A stretch of DNA of 64,000 nucleotides from Purpureocillium takamizusanense (Eukaryota; Ascomycota; Sordariomycetes; Hypocreales; Ophiocordycipitaceae): contig NC_063075.1 in the NCBI RefSeq assembly GCF_022605165.1, positions 2,046,001-2,110,000 on the forward strand. Direction: 5' to 3'. Each line of letters starts with the position of its first letter. Positions within the stretch are counted from its first letter, which is position 1. The notes below the pieces were generated by a model. It saw nothing but the letters and a program-made list of their open reading frames with translations. It did no database searches and was not told where the DNA came from. This document shows positions 1 through 9,839 of this stretch, piece after piece. The translations under genes and the position numbers were made by a program.

Positions 1-547
1 GTGACGATGCATATCTGGGCGTTGCGAAAACTTTGGGGTATTTAAGCCCACTCCTGCGCGAATCTGCCGCGAATCCGCACGCGACAATGATCATGCTGTT
101 CATGAATGCCGTGGACGAGGGACTCACTGAGGCTGAAGGAGCTGAGGATTTGGTTGCCTCGGCGAAGGTGCTCAGGAACTTCCTACCGCCACTGTGCAAC
201 CCGCAGTCTCGATATGATCCCGCCGTAATGAGAATTCACATGGCTCAGTCACTTGTCCGGCGCAGCGACAAATACTTCAAAAGGTTAGAAACCTTCCTGA
301 GAGAGTAACAGCAGTAATGGTTAAGCAGAGCATTCCCAGGTATATGGAAGCACACGAGTTCACAAGATTTGGTCAAGCCTTTGGAATGGAGATCAAAGTA
401 AATCATACCCTTGTGGAAAAGTGGCCGTTGAAAGTCCAGAAAAGACCTGGCCAGGCAGGATCACAAGAAGAGTTCAACATGCGGTTTCAGTTTGGACACT
501 CAGGACATGAGCGGTATGTGGAGTGGAAACGCGGCGCAATAGTATAG
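1..547 (+). pseudogene. 3' end of a DUF4470/MYND-type fungal protein, with a frameshift
   Basis: The gene enters from the left edge. The frame of bases 3-308 reads through LLRESAANPHAT and LFMNAV and stops at 306-308. The frame one step over stays open from about 255 and continues to the stop at 545-547, with VEKWP, KRPGQAG and GHERYVEWKR. From memory, these two halves in this order resemble the C-terminal part of fungal DUF4470 proteins (often with a MYND finger), so they look like one protein. No intron of usable length joins them: a GT at 284 and an AG at 311 would give 28 nt. The simplest reading is one lost base near the AAAA run at 279-282. The function of the family is unknown. Family call is moderate confidence; a base-calling error in the A run is an alternative to a true pseudogene. 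Confidence 0.5.
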
Positions 548-3018
548 TCGATGTCACCTGTCTATGACAGCACCTCTTAGTCATCTTTTCGACAACAAAA
601 GCCCACAGAGCCGCCGTTGCCGTGGAACATGCCTGGCTTCTTGGACGCCACAGCCACGGGCTGCACCCAGATGTCGCCGTGGCTGTCCGCCATCATCGTG
701 TCCCGCCGGTTCATCCGCAGCTTGTGGTTCAGTTCCGTCCCTCGCTCCAGTCCGCCGCGAGCGCCTCCACGGGCATCTTGGCCGTCAAAATGCGATACTG
801 CTCGGCTTGCTCTAGGGTAGTTTCGCGTTCCTCAAACTGGTTCCGCGCGGCCCTCTTCGCGGGCATGTTGCGCGCCTCGTCATCGCTCGAATCTCGCCGG
901 CGCTTGCGAGGCCCTGCTGGCTTTGCGGTCTTTGACGCTGGGCGCTGGGTCATGGTGCCGTTCTCTCGTGCCTCCGCTCTGTTGGCGGTCGTGTATGAAA
1001 AGCCGCTGCGGCTTCTTCGTGTGTTCGCGGTCGCGATTGTGGAAATTCCAATTCCCAGGCCTGACGCAGGGGCCTCGTCCGGTCGCACCCATGTCAAGCC
1101 GAAAAAGCAATGTGGCCTGCATCCCGCGAATCATCGCGACGCGGCGGCACTGCCTTCCTGCCATGGAGTTCAGCCGCAGGCTTTGCCCATTTCGGACGAC
1201 CATAATAAGCATTGGCGGCCTCGGACGCAGAACCTCTTCCTCTTCATCCTTTCTCTTCACGATGGTCTCCACGGCTGCCTGGACAATAGATCGGGTCATC
1301 GTCCGCACGCACAGCCCAACCTCGTTCAGATTGTCGCCGCCTTCTTCAACACCTCGTTCGCAACAGGCGCCGCGCGGCACTGCATGGCACTCTGACTGGT
1401 GAAGGGCACGACGCGTTTCCGCAGACGGCGCCTGCACGTCACGGACGGGTCGCAGAACATGACGCTTCAAGGCGAGCCCGATCGGAGGACTGATTGATCT
1501 CGCAACCTGGGCACAGGACGGTTCCACGCAACATGGATGGAGCGGTTGGGCTCGCTCGGCGCGGCAAGCATGGTCAGCTAAGCCTCGAGTTTTGGGGCAC
1601 GGCAGTAAGGTATGCACGGCACAACTGGGACGCGCTGGAAACGACGGCAACGCGCAACCTCAGGCCTGGGGTACAAAGTCAGAAGTGCTTTCAACCCCAG
1701 GGTTGAAAATGGCGCTAGCACTACCGGACCGGGCTTGCGTCGAGGCAGATGGCCGGTCATGGCGTGGGCATTGGCCCTCATTTGGCCCCTGGCGGCGGGT
1801 ATAGAGGCAAGGCAGAGCCCTCTGGCGTGCCTTTTGGCTGTGTGCAAGTGAATTTCACTAAGTCCAACGCATACAAAGTCAACCCCCGCGCTATTGCAGC
1901 TCTTATACCTCCTCGGATGCGAGTGGGATCTGGTGTACGTATTATTAACGTGGCAGACGGAACATCTCCCAGCGCCCCGCTCTCCTTCAGCGAGCCCTGG
2001 CCAGCGGGCCTGGCGCGGATGTACACTAGCAGGGATATGGGGACGCTGGTGCCGATGACAAGGATACCGGGACGGCCATGACGCACGGCCATTGGTCCCG
2101 CATCCGGCTCAGCGAACAGGGGCCCTTGCAGCCCACGGGAGGGCTCCTACCACAGTTCAGCTCGAGATGTAAAGGCTTGTCAATGAAGAGTTCGTCTTTC
2201 GACTTGAAGCGTCAAGGGAGCCGCTCCAGGTTGCTGCACTACGAAACAAACAAACTGACTGGATGCGCGGCTTTGTTCGCTTTGTAACGGTGTAATTTTC
2301 TTTGGTCATTATGCCGTGGCCAATTTTTCGTGCAATTTGATGGCTTTCGCTGTGTACATCCAGCCAAGTCGCAAACTCAACGGACCGACAGTCCAACCCG
2401 CACCCGCCGCCACCTCTGATGATGTTTCAGCATGTGGTGTGCCCCGTGCACGTCATAGGTGTGACCGCTGGCTCTGTTCAGATCACATCTTCCGAGGGTA
2501 TATCGAAGACTTGCGGATGTTACGAGCGTCTTCAAGACGACATCGCCGGGGGATTGGTGGACGAGATCAGTCTACAGCCTGTATTGGCGAGGGAACTCAA
2601 CGCCATTCTTGACCCAGTGAGGCGAGAACATGCAGCCAGCGAGACGTGGCAGCTTGTGGAACACGCAACCGCAACTCACCCAAGGCACGCAATGGAAGTG
2701 CGTTCCCTTCGGTCGACTATTCCGAATGGCAAGACGGTCCGATATTGCCTTCGTAGCACCGCCCCCCGGCACCGTCGTTCTGATTGTGGGAAAACGGTTA
2801 GTCAAATGGGGTCCAACATATAGCTTCATTACTATGAACGGATGAGGGGCAGCTACCTCACTTCATGCTAGCGCGTCGCCTTTCACGCCTTATAGGCAAG
2901 GAATCAATATCTCATATACCCCTACACTTTCTCATTTCGACACAACTAGGCTGTTCAGATAGGTGCGGCAGCTGATGAGGATGCTGTATAGCATCCGTAA
3001 CAGCGTTGTGTTTCCAGA
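548..3018. other. Stretch without a convincing gene; possible minus-strand coding remnant at 600-1650
   Basis: No complete gene could be assembled. On the minus strand, the frame starting with MTQRPASK at 953 runs to a stop at 729-731. A neighbouring frame then stays open to about 590 and reads MNRRDTMMADSHGD and GMFHGNGGSVG, so a frameshifted coding remnant is possible. A longer minus frame covers 880-1650, but overlapping open frames on both strands are expected in GC-rich DNA. A plus-strand ATG frame at 2419-2823 matches no family I know. Confidence 0.25.
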
Positions 3019-3842
3019 TCACACGTTCCCGGCATAAAGCTCGACTAAGCCCCAAGTCCATCCCTCTAAGTCGGCCCTGTTCTTTTGCTCCAGCTCCTCT
3101 GCATCGAGCCGGCGTTTCAATGTTGATGCTCTACGCTCGTGATAGTACACCAGAGACAACACAATAGCCGCGTACGATGCATATATGGAGGTGGCTCCAA
3201 AATATCCAGACAATATGGCGCCAAGGTAAGAGCTATCCGACGAGGAGCTATTCGACGAGGGAATATCGGAGAGAAAGTGAAGGTACTTGACAAGTCCTCT
3301 GGGTGAAAGGGATGTTAACCAAAATAACTAATTTCGTGTCTTTTACAGAAGTCTGACTTACCCGGACCAGAAAACCATTTGTGAACGGATTACTAAACGG
3401 AGTGCTGTTTGACTCACTTGACGGAGCAGGGTACAAAGAGGCACAATTTGCATCTGCAGCTTATCATGGGCTTGAGCGAGGCTCATTTTCAACTCGTTAT
3501 CAATGTTCGAATCTGAAAATATTGAGCCCATTGGAGACGAGTTGACCCGTAGAGCGGTCAGGTTCTCACTAAACGGTTCTCTGCTTGGGAAGTGAAGTAC
3601 CCTCTCATAATGTCAGGTAGGCGATATAATTCAAAGTTCAATGGGAGGTCATACCGGTTGTAGTTTTCTTTTGCATCCAAATATTCTCCAACATACTCCT
3701 TGGCTTTTTCACGACGGGTCCACAGCAAAACGCTGACATCCGTTGTAACATCCGGGCCAGTCTCTGTCTCATGCGAGTTCTGCTGGACATGCGGAGCCTG
3801 GTATAAGTGACAGGGCTGACCCTTTGGCACTAAAGCGTCCAT
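3019..3842 (-). CDS. Hypothetical single-pass membrane protein, 232 aa, three exons
   Basis: I assembled three exons: 3842-3575, 3512-3362 and 3298-3019. They join in frame (268 + 151 + 280 = 699 nt) with introns of 62 and 63 nt. The second intron has a clean GTAAGT...CAG; the first uses a weaker GTTTAG donor, chosen because it keeps the frame open. The protein starts MDALVPKG and is hydrophilic for about 120 residues, with a charged helix around residues 92-115 (NELKMSLAQAHDKLQ). It has one strong membrane segment at about 164-191 (GAILSGYFGATSIYAS...), followed by a basic/acidic C-terminal helix (RRLDAEELEQKNR). It is divergent to the membrane protein gene starting at 4388, with 545 bp between the starts. 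I do not recognise the family. An upstream exon cannot be excluded. Confidence 0.5.
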
Positions 3843-4387
3843 TATCCCAGGTTCATAGTCATGACTTGACAGAATCAATGAGTGAAGTTATTGATTGTTG
3901 CCTACAACTAGAATCTATCTCGTTGGATACTAATATATGTGCTGTGTCCTGGGCGCAGCGCGTCACCAGTGCGTACTCCATGTGAAACATGTCCGCAACC
4001 AGCGACCGCATGCGGGGTTTTCCGTTCACTTCAGCCCTCGACGACCCGCAAACGGCCTACGAGACATTTCCTAGCGAACCACCTCATTTTCGTGCCAATG
4101 GCAATGTCAATTCTCGCCGTCGCAAAGCTGCATGCGCTTGCAGATTCGCCTTGGCCCCTGTTTTCAGTCGACCAGCTTCAACGAAACGGTAATAATACTC
4201 TACCGTTTTCGGTATATTAACTCGATCCGCCCAAGGGTGTGTGTGTGTGTGTGGTCAGGTCCAGTCGCGAAAGTTGAACGTAAATACGATATACAGGCTC
4301 GCATGTCGATACCGGACCACAAAATGAAAAGCAGTCGAAGGTGGTAGCTTTGCATCATTTGAACCAATTTTCCAAGCGAGTACCACC
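3843..4387. promoter_or_regulatory. Divergent intergenic region with a (GT)8 tract
   Basis: This 545-bp stretch separates the minus-strand gene starting at 3842 from the plus-strand gene starting at 4388, so it probably carries both promoters. It contains a GT microsatellite at 4237-4252. The plus-strand ATG has a good context (ACCACCATG). No other element is recognisable. Confidence 0.4.
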
Positions 4388-6409
4388 ATGTTGGAATACT
4401 TTGAAGTCAGAATTGAGGTCCTATACCGAGCCCTTGATGACGAGATTCATCACGCGAGCATCCAACAGTCGAATCAACGAATTTTCGAAAGATTTGCTAT
4501 CGTGTTTGATGAGTACGCACCATGGGCTACGGATGCCCAACATCCGAGCATTGCCAATGGACAAGCTAATGGGGAGGTTAGTCCAGGTTGTTAGTACATG
4601 CGTGATAGTATTTGGTATGCTGACAATTAATCGGGACAATTAGATCATATTTCGACTGAGTACCAACCTGTGCACTAATGGTGCACGTCGGGCATATGTT
4701 CAGGCTCTATGCGATACGCTTTTCCGAGCAGGGCACGCTGCGTCACTTGATCTTATCCGTGGTACCGAAGATGTGAGGTTCAGGCCACGAATCGGAGTTG
4801 CGGGCCCTGGATTGATGACATTTTTGTCACAAGCTTCGTTCTACACATGATGCAGCATTCGACGACGTCTCCGAGGTTCCGCAGCATTGAAACCACTGCC
4901 CATAACACTTTTTCTCGATTACAAACAAAGTGGTTCGAGGGCCGGTCTGTTACTACGCGCTATTAGCAGGAAAGATTGCTGACGTTGATTGAACAGCATG
5001 AAATCTATCGTCTCCGTTGCGGATTGTCAAGTGGGATTTCATCGATTTGCACATCTTATTTTCCCCGCAACATGGAGCTCGTCAGACCCAGCTGCTACTC
5101 GGCATATACGATGTGGTGCCATTACTCCCGACGATGTCCAGTCAAGAACAATGGAAACAGTCCTGTCCATCATGTGCCGCCATCATCCACATGAGGGTCT
5201 CGACGATCATGTATGCGATTTCGAAGCACCGATGTTCATGATCGCTAATTCCTCTACAGAGAATGATAAACTTACAAAATATGAGACATGATGAAATTTC
5301 GGAGGCCACGAACCGGGCGACTTATAGCTTTGATCTCACTGTCGAGCGGCTAAGTGTAGGCTGCGAAGCACTTAGTGGTATGATCGATTCATGTGCTGGT
5401 TTGAATTGAGCTTACTTTGATATAGTCGACTATGCAAACGGCGTCCCTCCCAATTTTGCTGCTGCGAGACTACTCGAAAAACTACGAAGCAGCATAGAGC
5501 AGGCAGACCAGCTGGGCATGCTCATCAACAGAGAATTTCCGTTCCACAATTCCTTCCGTAGGAGATGGACATTAGGAACAGCCTTCTGTGGCATAGCGAC
5601 GGCTGTTTTATTGGTTGTGGCTCCTGAAGTAGCTACAGCACCGGCTCTCTTGACTCGAGAGTGCTGGTCTGAGAGGTGCCGTTCTCATGAGGATTGCAAC
5701 AGTACGTTCAATTGATACTGAGCATCCATACGACGCTTTGCTAAGTCGCTTCGCAGTCCGAAATAAGTGGCATAAATTAAATGACACGCTGCTGAATTTG
5801 TGGTTGTTCACAAACTTTGTTGAGTTGTTGCGGGTGCAGGGCCTCGCTAATGATGACGATCGCTTGCTTCAGTTCACAGCGCAAATGGCCAGGGTCTATA
5901 ACATAACTAACATACTACAAAACTGGACCGACCCGCAGTATATTCGGCTTTACCTTCAAAGCACTCGCGAATCCATAAGGAGAGATACGCGTGACCTTAT
6001 AAATTCGATTGAGCGACGCAGACAACCTATCAGGCCCACTGACAACGAATCAAGTCCGAGTCCAGATGGGTCAAGCGCTGGTACAGGCGGACCAAGTACG
6101 AGCCAAGGTGGCGGACATCCAGAAGCAGGAACGACACATGCACAGGGGCAATACCACGACGAAGCTGAGCCGGAGCCATTCGCGGACGAAAGTAGCGCCT
6201 CTACTGGGCTCGATGATATTACCATTTCTACGGGTGATATGACCTTCGCCGCAGACATGTCTGTTGACCCTTTTGCGGATGAAAGTAACGACCCATCTGC
6301 GCTGGACAACGCAACTATCTCGACTGACGATATCGATTACGCCTTTGACTCGAGCTCCGTCACAACATTGTATCCAGAAAGTCTGGAATCTCTGTCCGTT
6401 TCAAGCTAA
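4388..6409 (+). pseudogene. Multi-exon single-pass membrane protein gene, 5' half apparently broken
   Basis: Start at 4388 (ACCACCATG). Exon 4388-4576 joins in frame across a 67-nt intron (GTTAGT...TTAG) to 4644 onward. That frame stops at 4848, but from about 4790 another frame stays open (PWIDDIFVTSFVLHMM) and passes one TAG at 4964-4966 into LLTLIEQHEIYRL. A second frame change is needed near 5020-5040. The 3' half is clean: an exon ending at 5210; intron from 5211 with tandem acceptors at 5259 and 5261; exon to 5377; 48-nt intron; exon 5426-5701; 55-nt intron; exon 5757-6409. The 3' half encodes a membrane segment (AFCGIATAVLLVV), then Cys pairs (RECWSERCRSHEDC). It ends in an acidic Ser/Asp tail with two imperfect repeats of a PFADES...TIST unit. 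The family is not recognised. Intact with mis-seen splicing is possible but less likely. Confidence 0.45.
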
Positions 6410-7058
6410 AGCATTGCGTCCAAAGGCATCTAATCGTTATTGGACCGAGCCTTGGAGGGTTAGGGTTAGGGTGGAAGCGAAAGTGTACGTAAAGCAGATA
6501 GTTGCTTGTCAGACAATTGGCTCCACAGGGATCACAGTTGGCATCGTAGTAATTGATGAGAATTATCTTGAAGAGCTATCTGTAAGCGCACGACAGTGCG
6601 CTGATCTTTATACACAAAGGAAAGATTTGCTTTGTGGTGCAGAATCCCTATAACTGAAGCTGGTGCTCCGACATTTGCAACCAGTGTTTGAGCTTTGACC
6701 TTAACGAAGTCAAAGCACAACGCATGCAGGCGCTCGACCTTAATATACGGATTATAGCATCAGCTTCCGCGGACAAACATTCTGAGTGCAGATGTTATGC
6801 AACATAAAGCTGGCTCTCTGTGCGACATTGCTCTATTGGCCTTGCCTTGTATATTTAACGCCGGGGGAGCGCGAAGCGCTCCAGGCCTCCCTGGGGGCAT
6901 GCGGCGGCAGGAGTCTACCTAGTCTGGCCTAGATATCCTACAGTTCAAATCCAATGACGAGAGTATCATGTCTTGCCGTTCCCGTGGGCTTCTCCATTTG
7001 AGCTCGTGTCCGGCGATGTCTTTGCTCTATTGGCCAGCTGGCCACCGGGCGTAATCAA
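6410..7058. other. Intergenic region, no gene seen
   Basis: No coding frame is convincing here. The stretch includes the telomere-like tract at 6456-6471 and a short GC-rich segment around 6860-6900 (CCGGGGGAGCGCGAAG). Nothing else is recognisable. Confidence 0.5.
6456..6471 (+). repeat. Interstitial telomere-like repeat, AGGG(TTAGGG)2
   Basis: The sequence AGGGTTAGGGTTAGGG matches the TTAGGG telomere unit of most filamentous fungi, with two full units and a partial one. Such a short tract can arise by chance or by polymerase slippage, or mark an old chromosome-end junction. Confidence 0.6.
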
Positions 7059-7661
7059 CTAGTGAGTGTATGAGGAAGCAACTCTAGCTCTTCTTCTGCC
7101 TCCTCCATCTTCACTGCTGCCTCCTCCTTCTTCACTGCTACCTCGGCCTTCTCCACTGCTGCTTCCACCTTCTTCACTGCTGCCGGTCGTTTTTTGCGAA
7201 GTGCATCGTCGTCCACAAATTCCAATACTTCGTCTGATCCTGTGGATTTGCATCATCGCTTCGGCTGTGATTGGATTGTCATGCTGAAGCAAAAAGTCGA
7301 TGTGGTCCTGCCAGCCGTGTTGGAGATTGCCACAGCTATCATAAGGATCGGCTTCCTCCATCCACTGGCACCATAGCCGAACAATCGTTGTTGCAATGTC
7401 AAGCTCGACCTCGAACCATTCTATATGGGCTTTACGATGGGCTTTGCACCATCTTAGCACCCGCCTATACTCGACCAACTCGAAATGAACCAGAACCTCA
7501 ACTCGCTCCGGGTGCCGCACTTTGGTAAAAGACTCGAGTAGTGTTGGGCGGCCGTGACCGCATTCAGACCAATACTCTAACCGGGACTCAATGGTGTTGC
7601 AAGTGTATCCAATCTTCAAACTCCGTCGAAACGCTTCATCCTCGTGGGTGTAAATGTACAA
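7059..7661 (-). CDS. T5orf172 (GIY-YIG-like) domain protein, N-terminus not found
   Basis: The minus-strand frame carries the hallmarks of the T5orf172/DUF1766 domain as it occurs in fungal proteins. These are LKIGYT with a following RLEYW, then VRHPERVEVLVHFELVEYRR, then HIEWFEVE and VRLWCQWME. The domain was named from phage T5 Orf172 and is related to GIY-YIG nuclease folds; DNA binding or nuclease activity is therefore family-level inference. No ATG begins the domain. The frame extends upstream to a stop near 7691 with no methionine, so it must start in an upstream exon I could not find, or the gene is 5'-truncated. The C-terminal 45 residues are a low-complexity Ser/Glu/Gly tail encoded by a 21-bp tandem repeat. 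Neighbours are unrelated accessory genes. Confidence 0.6.
   Translation of the reverse strand: MYIYTHEDEAFRRSLKIGYTCNTIESRLEYWSECGHGRPTLLESFTKVRHPERVEVLVHFELVEYRRVLRWCKAHRKAHIEWFEVELDIATTIVRLWCQWMEEADPYDSCGNLQHGWQDHIDFLLQHDNPITAEAMMQIHRIRRSIGICGRRCTSQKTTGSSEEGGSSSGEGRGSSEEGGGSSEDGGGRRRARVASSYTH
7096..7179 (-). repeat. 21-bp tandem repeat, four copies
   Basis: Four imperfect 21-bp units, at 7096-7116, 7117-7137, 7138-7158 and 7159-7179, each end in CACTG. They encode the Ser/Glu/Gly tail of the T5orf172 protein. Because the period is a multiple of three, changes in copy number would keep the frame. Confidence 0.85.
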
Positions 7662-7939
7662 GGCAATGACTATGGGCGCCGAACCACTTTGCTACGGGCG
7701 CCGCGTTATTGGTGCCGTGTGGCTGGTGCTCCCAAACAGGCAATTCGGCCCCACTAGCCTTCCCACTGATGGCTGCTCATTCCTCAGTCTCCCAGCCATT
7801 TTGATCTTGTAGGAGCAACTCGTCGTTTAAATGAATCGTCGACTTCTGTCGCCCTCAGTAGAATGCTCGCTGAGAAGTCGAAGGATTGTTTGCTCACCCA
7901 ATTCAGCCCAATTGCGTCCAAAGTAACAGCAGCAGCGGC
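7662..7939. other. Intergenic region, possible missing 5' part of the T5orf172 gene
   Basis: No gene could be assembled. This is where an upstream exon of the minus-strand T5orf172 gene should lie, but I found no ATG with an in-frame donor. Confidence 0.35.
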
Positions 7940-8428
7940 ATGGCCACAGTCGGGTTGCGTCTTGGCGACGAACAACGTGCTGGAGTATATCACGCCGCCT
8001 TCGATCCAGAGCTTCACTACGGCGATGGCAATGACAACGCCTTGTACAACCTATTTGCGACCTGGCCAGAGGCCTACTTCACGAGCCTTCCGAAACCGCA
8101 TGGCAATCGGGGAATCGATGAACCATACCGGGAGCCGCGGCAATCGCAAATCGTTTTGGACGACAATTTCCGCGGCCGTGGTCTCCAACGGTTGTTCAAA
8201 TCAATGATTCCAGGTCCCGACAAACTTGAGAGACAGCGATTGCGCGAAAAAGTCGAACATCGCGATCCCGGCGATGGCACTGGAAGAAAGGCATGCTTTC
8301 AGTCTGCCTTGGAATTCGCCCTTGACCAAGCTAAGATTGACTCCATGCTGGCTATCGAGTTGGCTAAGCTGCAGTGTGTCTATCAACTAAGTAAAGCAAA
8401 AAATGACCCCCTTGCTTTACTTAGTTAA
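7940..8428 (+). CDS. Possible hypothetical protein at the edge of the AT-rich block
   Basis: An open frame of 162 codons runs from the ATG at 7940, with a balanced composition (LHYGDGNDNALYNLF, DKLERQRLREKVEH, ALEFALDQAKIDSML). Its stop codon at 8426-8428 overlaps the right arm of a perfect inverted repeat exactly where the AT-rich block begins, so the original 3' end may have been cut. No family is recognised. Overlapping open frames on both strands (for example 7863-8207) make this call weak. Confidence 0.3.
   Translation: MATVGLRLGDEQRAGVYHAAFDPELHYGDGNDNALYNLFATWPEAYFTSLPKPHGNRGIDEPYREPRQSQIVLDDNFRGRGLQRLFKSMIPGPDKLERQRLREKVEHRDPGDGTGRKACFQSALEFALDQAKIDSMLAIELAKLQCVYQLSKAKNDPLALLS
8385..8426. 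repeat. Perfect 15-bp inverted repeat with 12-nt loop
   Basis: AACTAAGTAAAGCAA at 8385-8399 is the exact reverse complement of TTGCTTTACTTAGTT at 8412-8426. It lies at the abrupt change from normal composition to AT-rich DNA. It could be a transposon end, a hairpin or a junction scar. Confidence 0.85.
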
Positions 8429-8429
8429 T

Positions 8430-9350
8430 AGTAACCTATTACTTTACTTAGTTTACTTAATCGTAAGGCCTTACTTTACTTAATTAGTCGGTATTACTTA
8501 ACTTTTACTATAGCATTCTAAATTTAGTATCCTATATATTAATAGATATTACTTACCTAACTATATAAATATACCTAATTAAAGTAAATACTTTTAGTAT
8601 TTAATAGCTACTACTATATCTAAACTAAAGTAATTACGCTTATTTATAATAATATTTTTTATCTTAAAAAAATATATTTATACTTAATACTTATCGCTAG
8701 GTAATTAAATAAGTTAAAGGCTATTTTAGATAAGATTAAGTAATCTAATATATAATATATTTATTATTCTAGAGGGTCCTTAACTTTTAGATTAGCTTTT
8801 ATAATCTTAGCTATAAATTTATTAAGCTTAGATATAAGTTTAGCCTATTTCTTTTTATATATACCCGATATAATAACTATAGCGAGCCTTTAATAATACT
8901 TATAAGCTTATTAAAGTAAGTTAAGGGGTCTTATATCGTTAGCTATTTTATTATTATTTTTCTCCTTTTATATCTATTATAGTCTCTTTATTACGTCCTT
9001 ATTTATAGCTGCCTCTTTATACTTTATATATATCTCTTATATAACTCTCTTTACTTTATTAACTTATTACTTATTATAGCTTTACTTAAGTTTAAAATAT
9101 ATAAATTTATTTATTAAATATAGCGCTATTATATATTAATATATAAGTATAGTATCTATAAGACTAAAATATTCTTTAAGTTTAATATATATAGCGTTAA
9201 TAGTATAGGAATAATAAGTAAATATTATATTAAGGTAGTTATTAATAAATTTTCCTACCTTTTATAACTTCTTAAAGAAGATATTAAGTAACTTAATTAT
9301 CTTATAAAAGGAATTATAGGATCTTTCTAAGCTAGCTTTATTTACCTAAC
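8430..9350. mobile_element. Left arm of an unidentified RIP-degraded element
   Basis: AT-rich sequence outside the retrotransposon's 5' LTR. It carries several TTACTTA-type motifs near its outer end, as does the outer end of the right arm (after 16450). The retrotransposon's target duplication shows this DNA was there before the insertion. Coding content is destroyed and no transposase motif could be read with confidence. Confidence 0.4.
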
Positions 9351-9583
9351 TATAAGGGGCTTAGCTTAATAAGAGCCTAAGGCGCGGCCCTAGGCGTAAT
9401 AACGCTATATATAGCTAGGACCTTATACTAACCTAAGCCCGTAGTTAGTTACGTAAGGCTATATATAGCGGGCGCTATATATATAGGGGCTACTTAGTAT
9501 ATAACCTTAATTTCCTTCCTTTATAGTATATTAAATATTAATAACCTAACTAGCTTTTATTATATAGCGCTAGCCTTATTATA
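9351..9583 (+). repeat. 5' LTR
   Basis: 233 bp, starting TATAAGGGGC; the original TG start is read as TA after RIP. It matches 16218-16450 along its whole length and contains the near-palindrome GCCTAAGGCGCGGCC...TAGGC. The boundary is set by where similarity to the 3' LTR ends and by the flanking 5-bp duplication. Confidence 0.88.
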
Positions 9584-9654
9584 ATATATACTATTAACGA
9601 TAGTAAACTAAGTAATAGAGATAGACCTAGCGGTAGCCTATAGGCTCTCGATAG

Positions 9655-9830
9655 AATAATAAGCATAATAATAGGTATAATAATAAGCGTAATAATAAGC
9701 GTAATAATAGGTATAATAATAGGCATAATAATAAGTAAAATAATAAATATAATAATAAGCGTAATAATAAGCGCTATAATAGGCGTAATAATAAATATAG
9801 TAGCTAATATAATAATAAGTACTTTAATAA
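9655..9830 (+). repeat. Degenerate 12-bp minisatellite near the start of gag
   Basis: Repeats of the form AATAATAAGCGT / AATAATAGGCAT fill this stretch. With RIP reversed in thought, TAA codons could have been CAA, so the array may once have encoded a Gln-rich segment at the Gag N-terminus. That reading is inference. Confidence 0.6.
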
Positions 9831-9839
9831 ATAGAACTT

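Noticed and set aside
622..1395. 257-codon plus-strand open frame
   Set aside because: Begins inside GC-rich sequence with open frames on both strands; His/Arg/Ser-rich composition and no domain. The minus strand looks slightly more protein-like.
2419..2823. 134-codon plus-strand frame with an ATG and several Cys
   Set aside because: No signal peptide, no recognisable family and no splice support. Considered as a small secreted protein but not supportable.
3500..3515. TGTTCGAATCTG resembling a tRNA B box
   Set aside because: No matching A box or cloverleaf at the right distance; it lies over an exon junction of the minus-strand gene. No tRNA, rRNA or CRISPR array was seen anywhere in the window.
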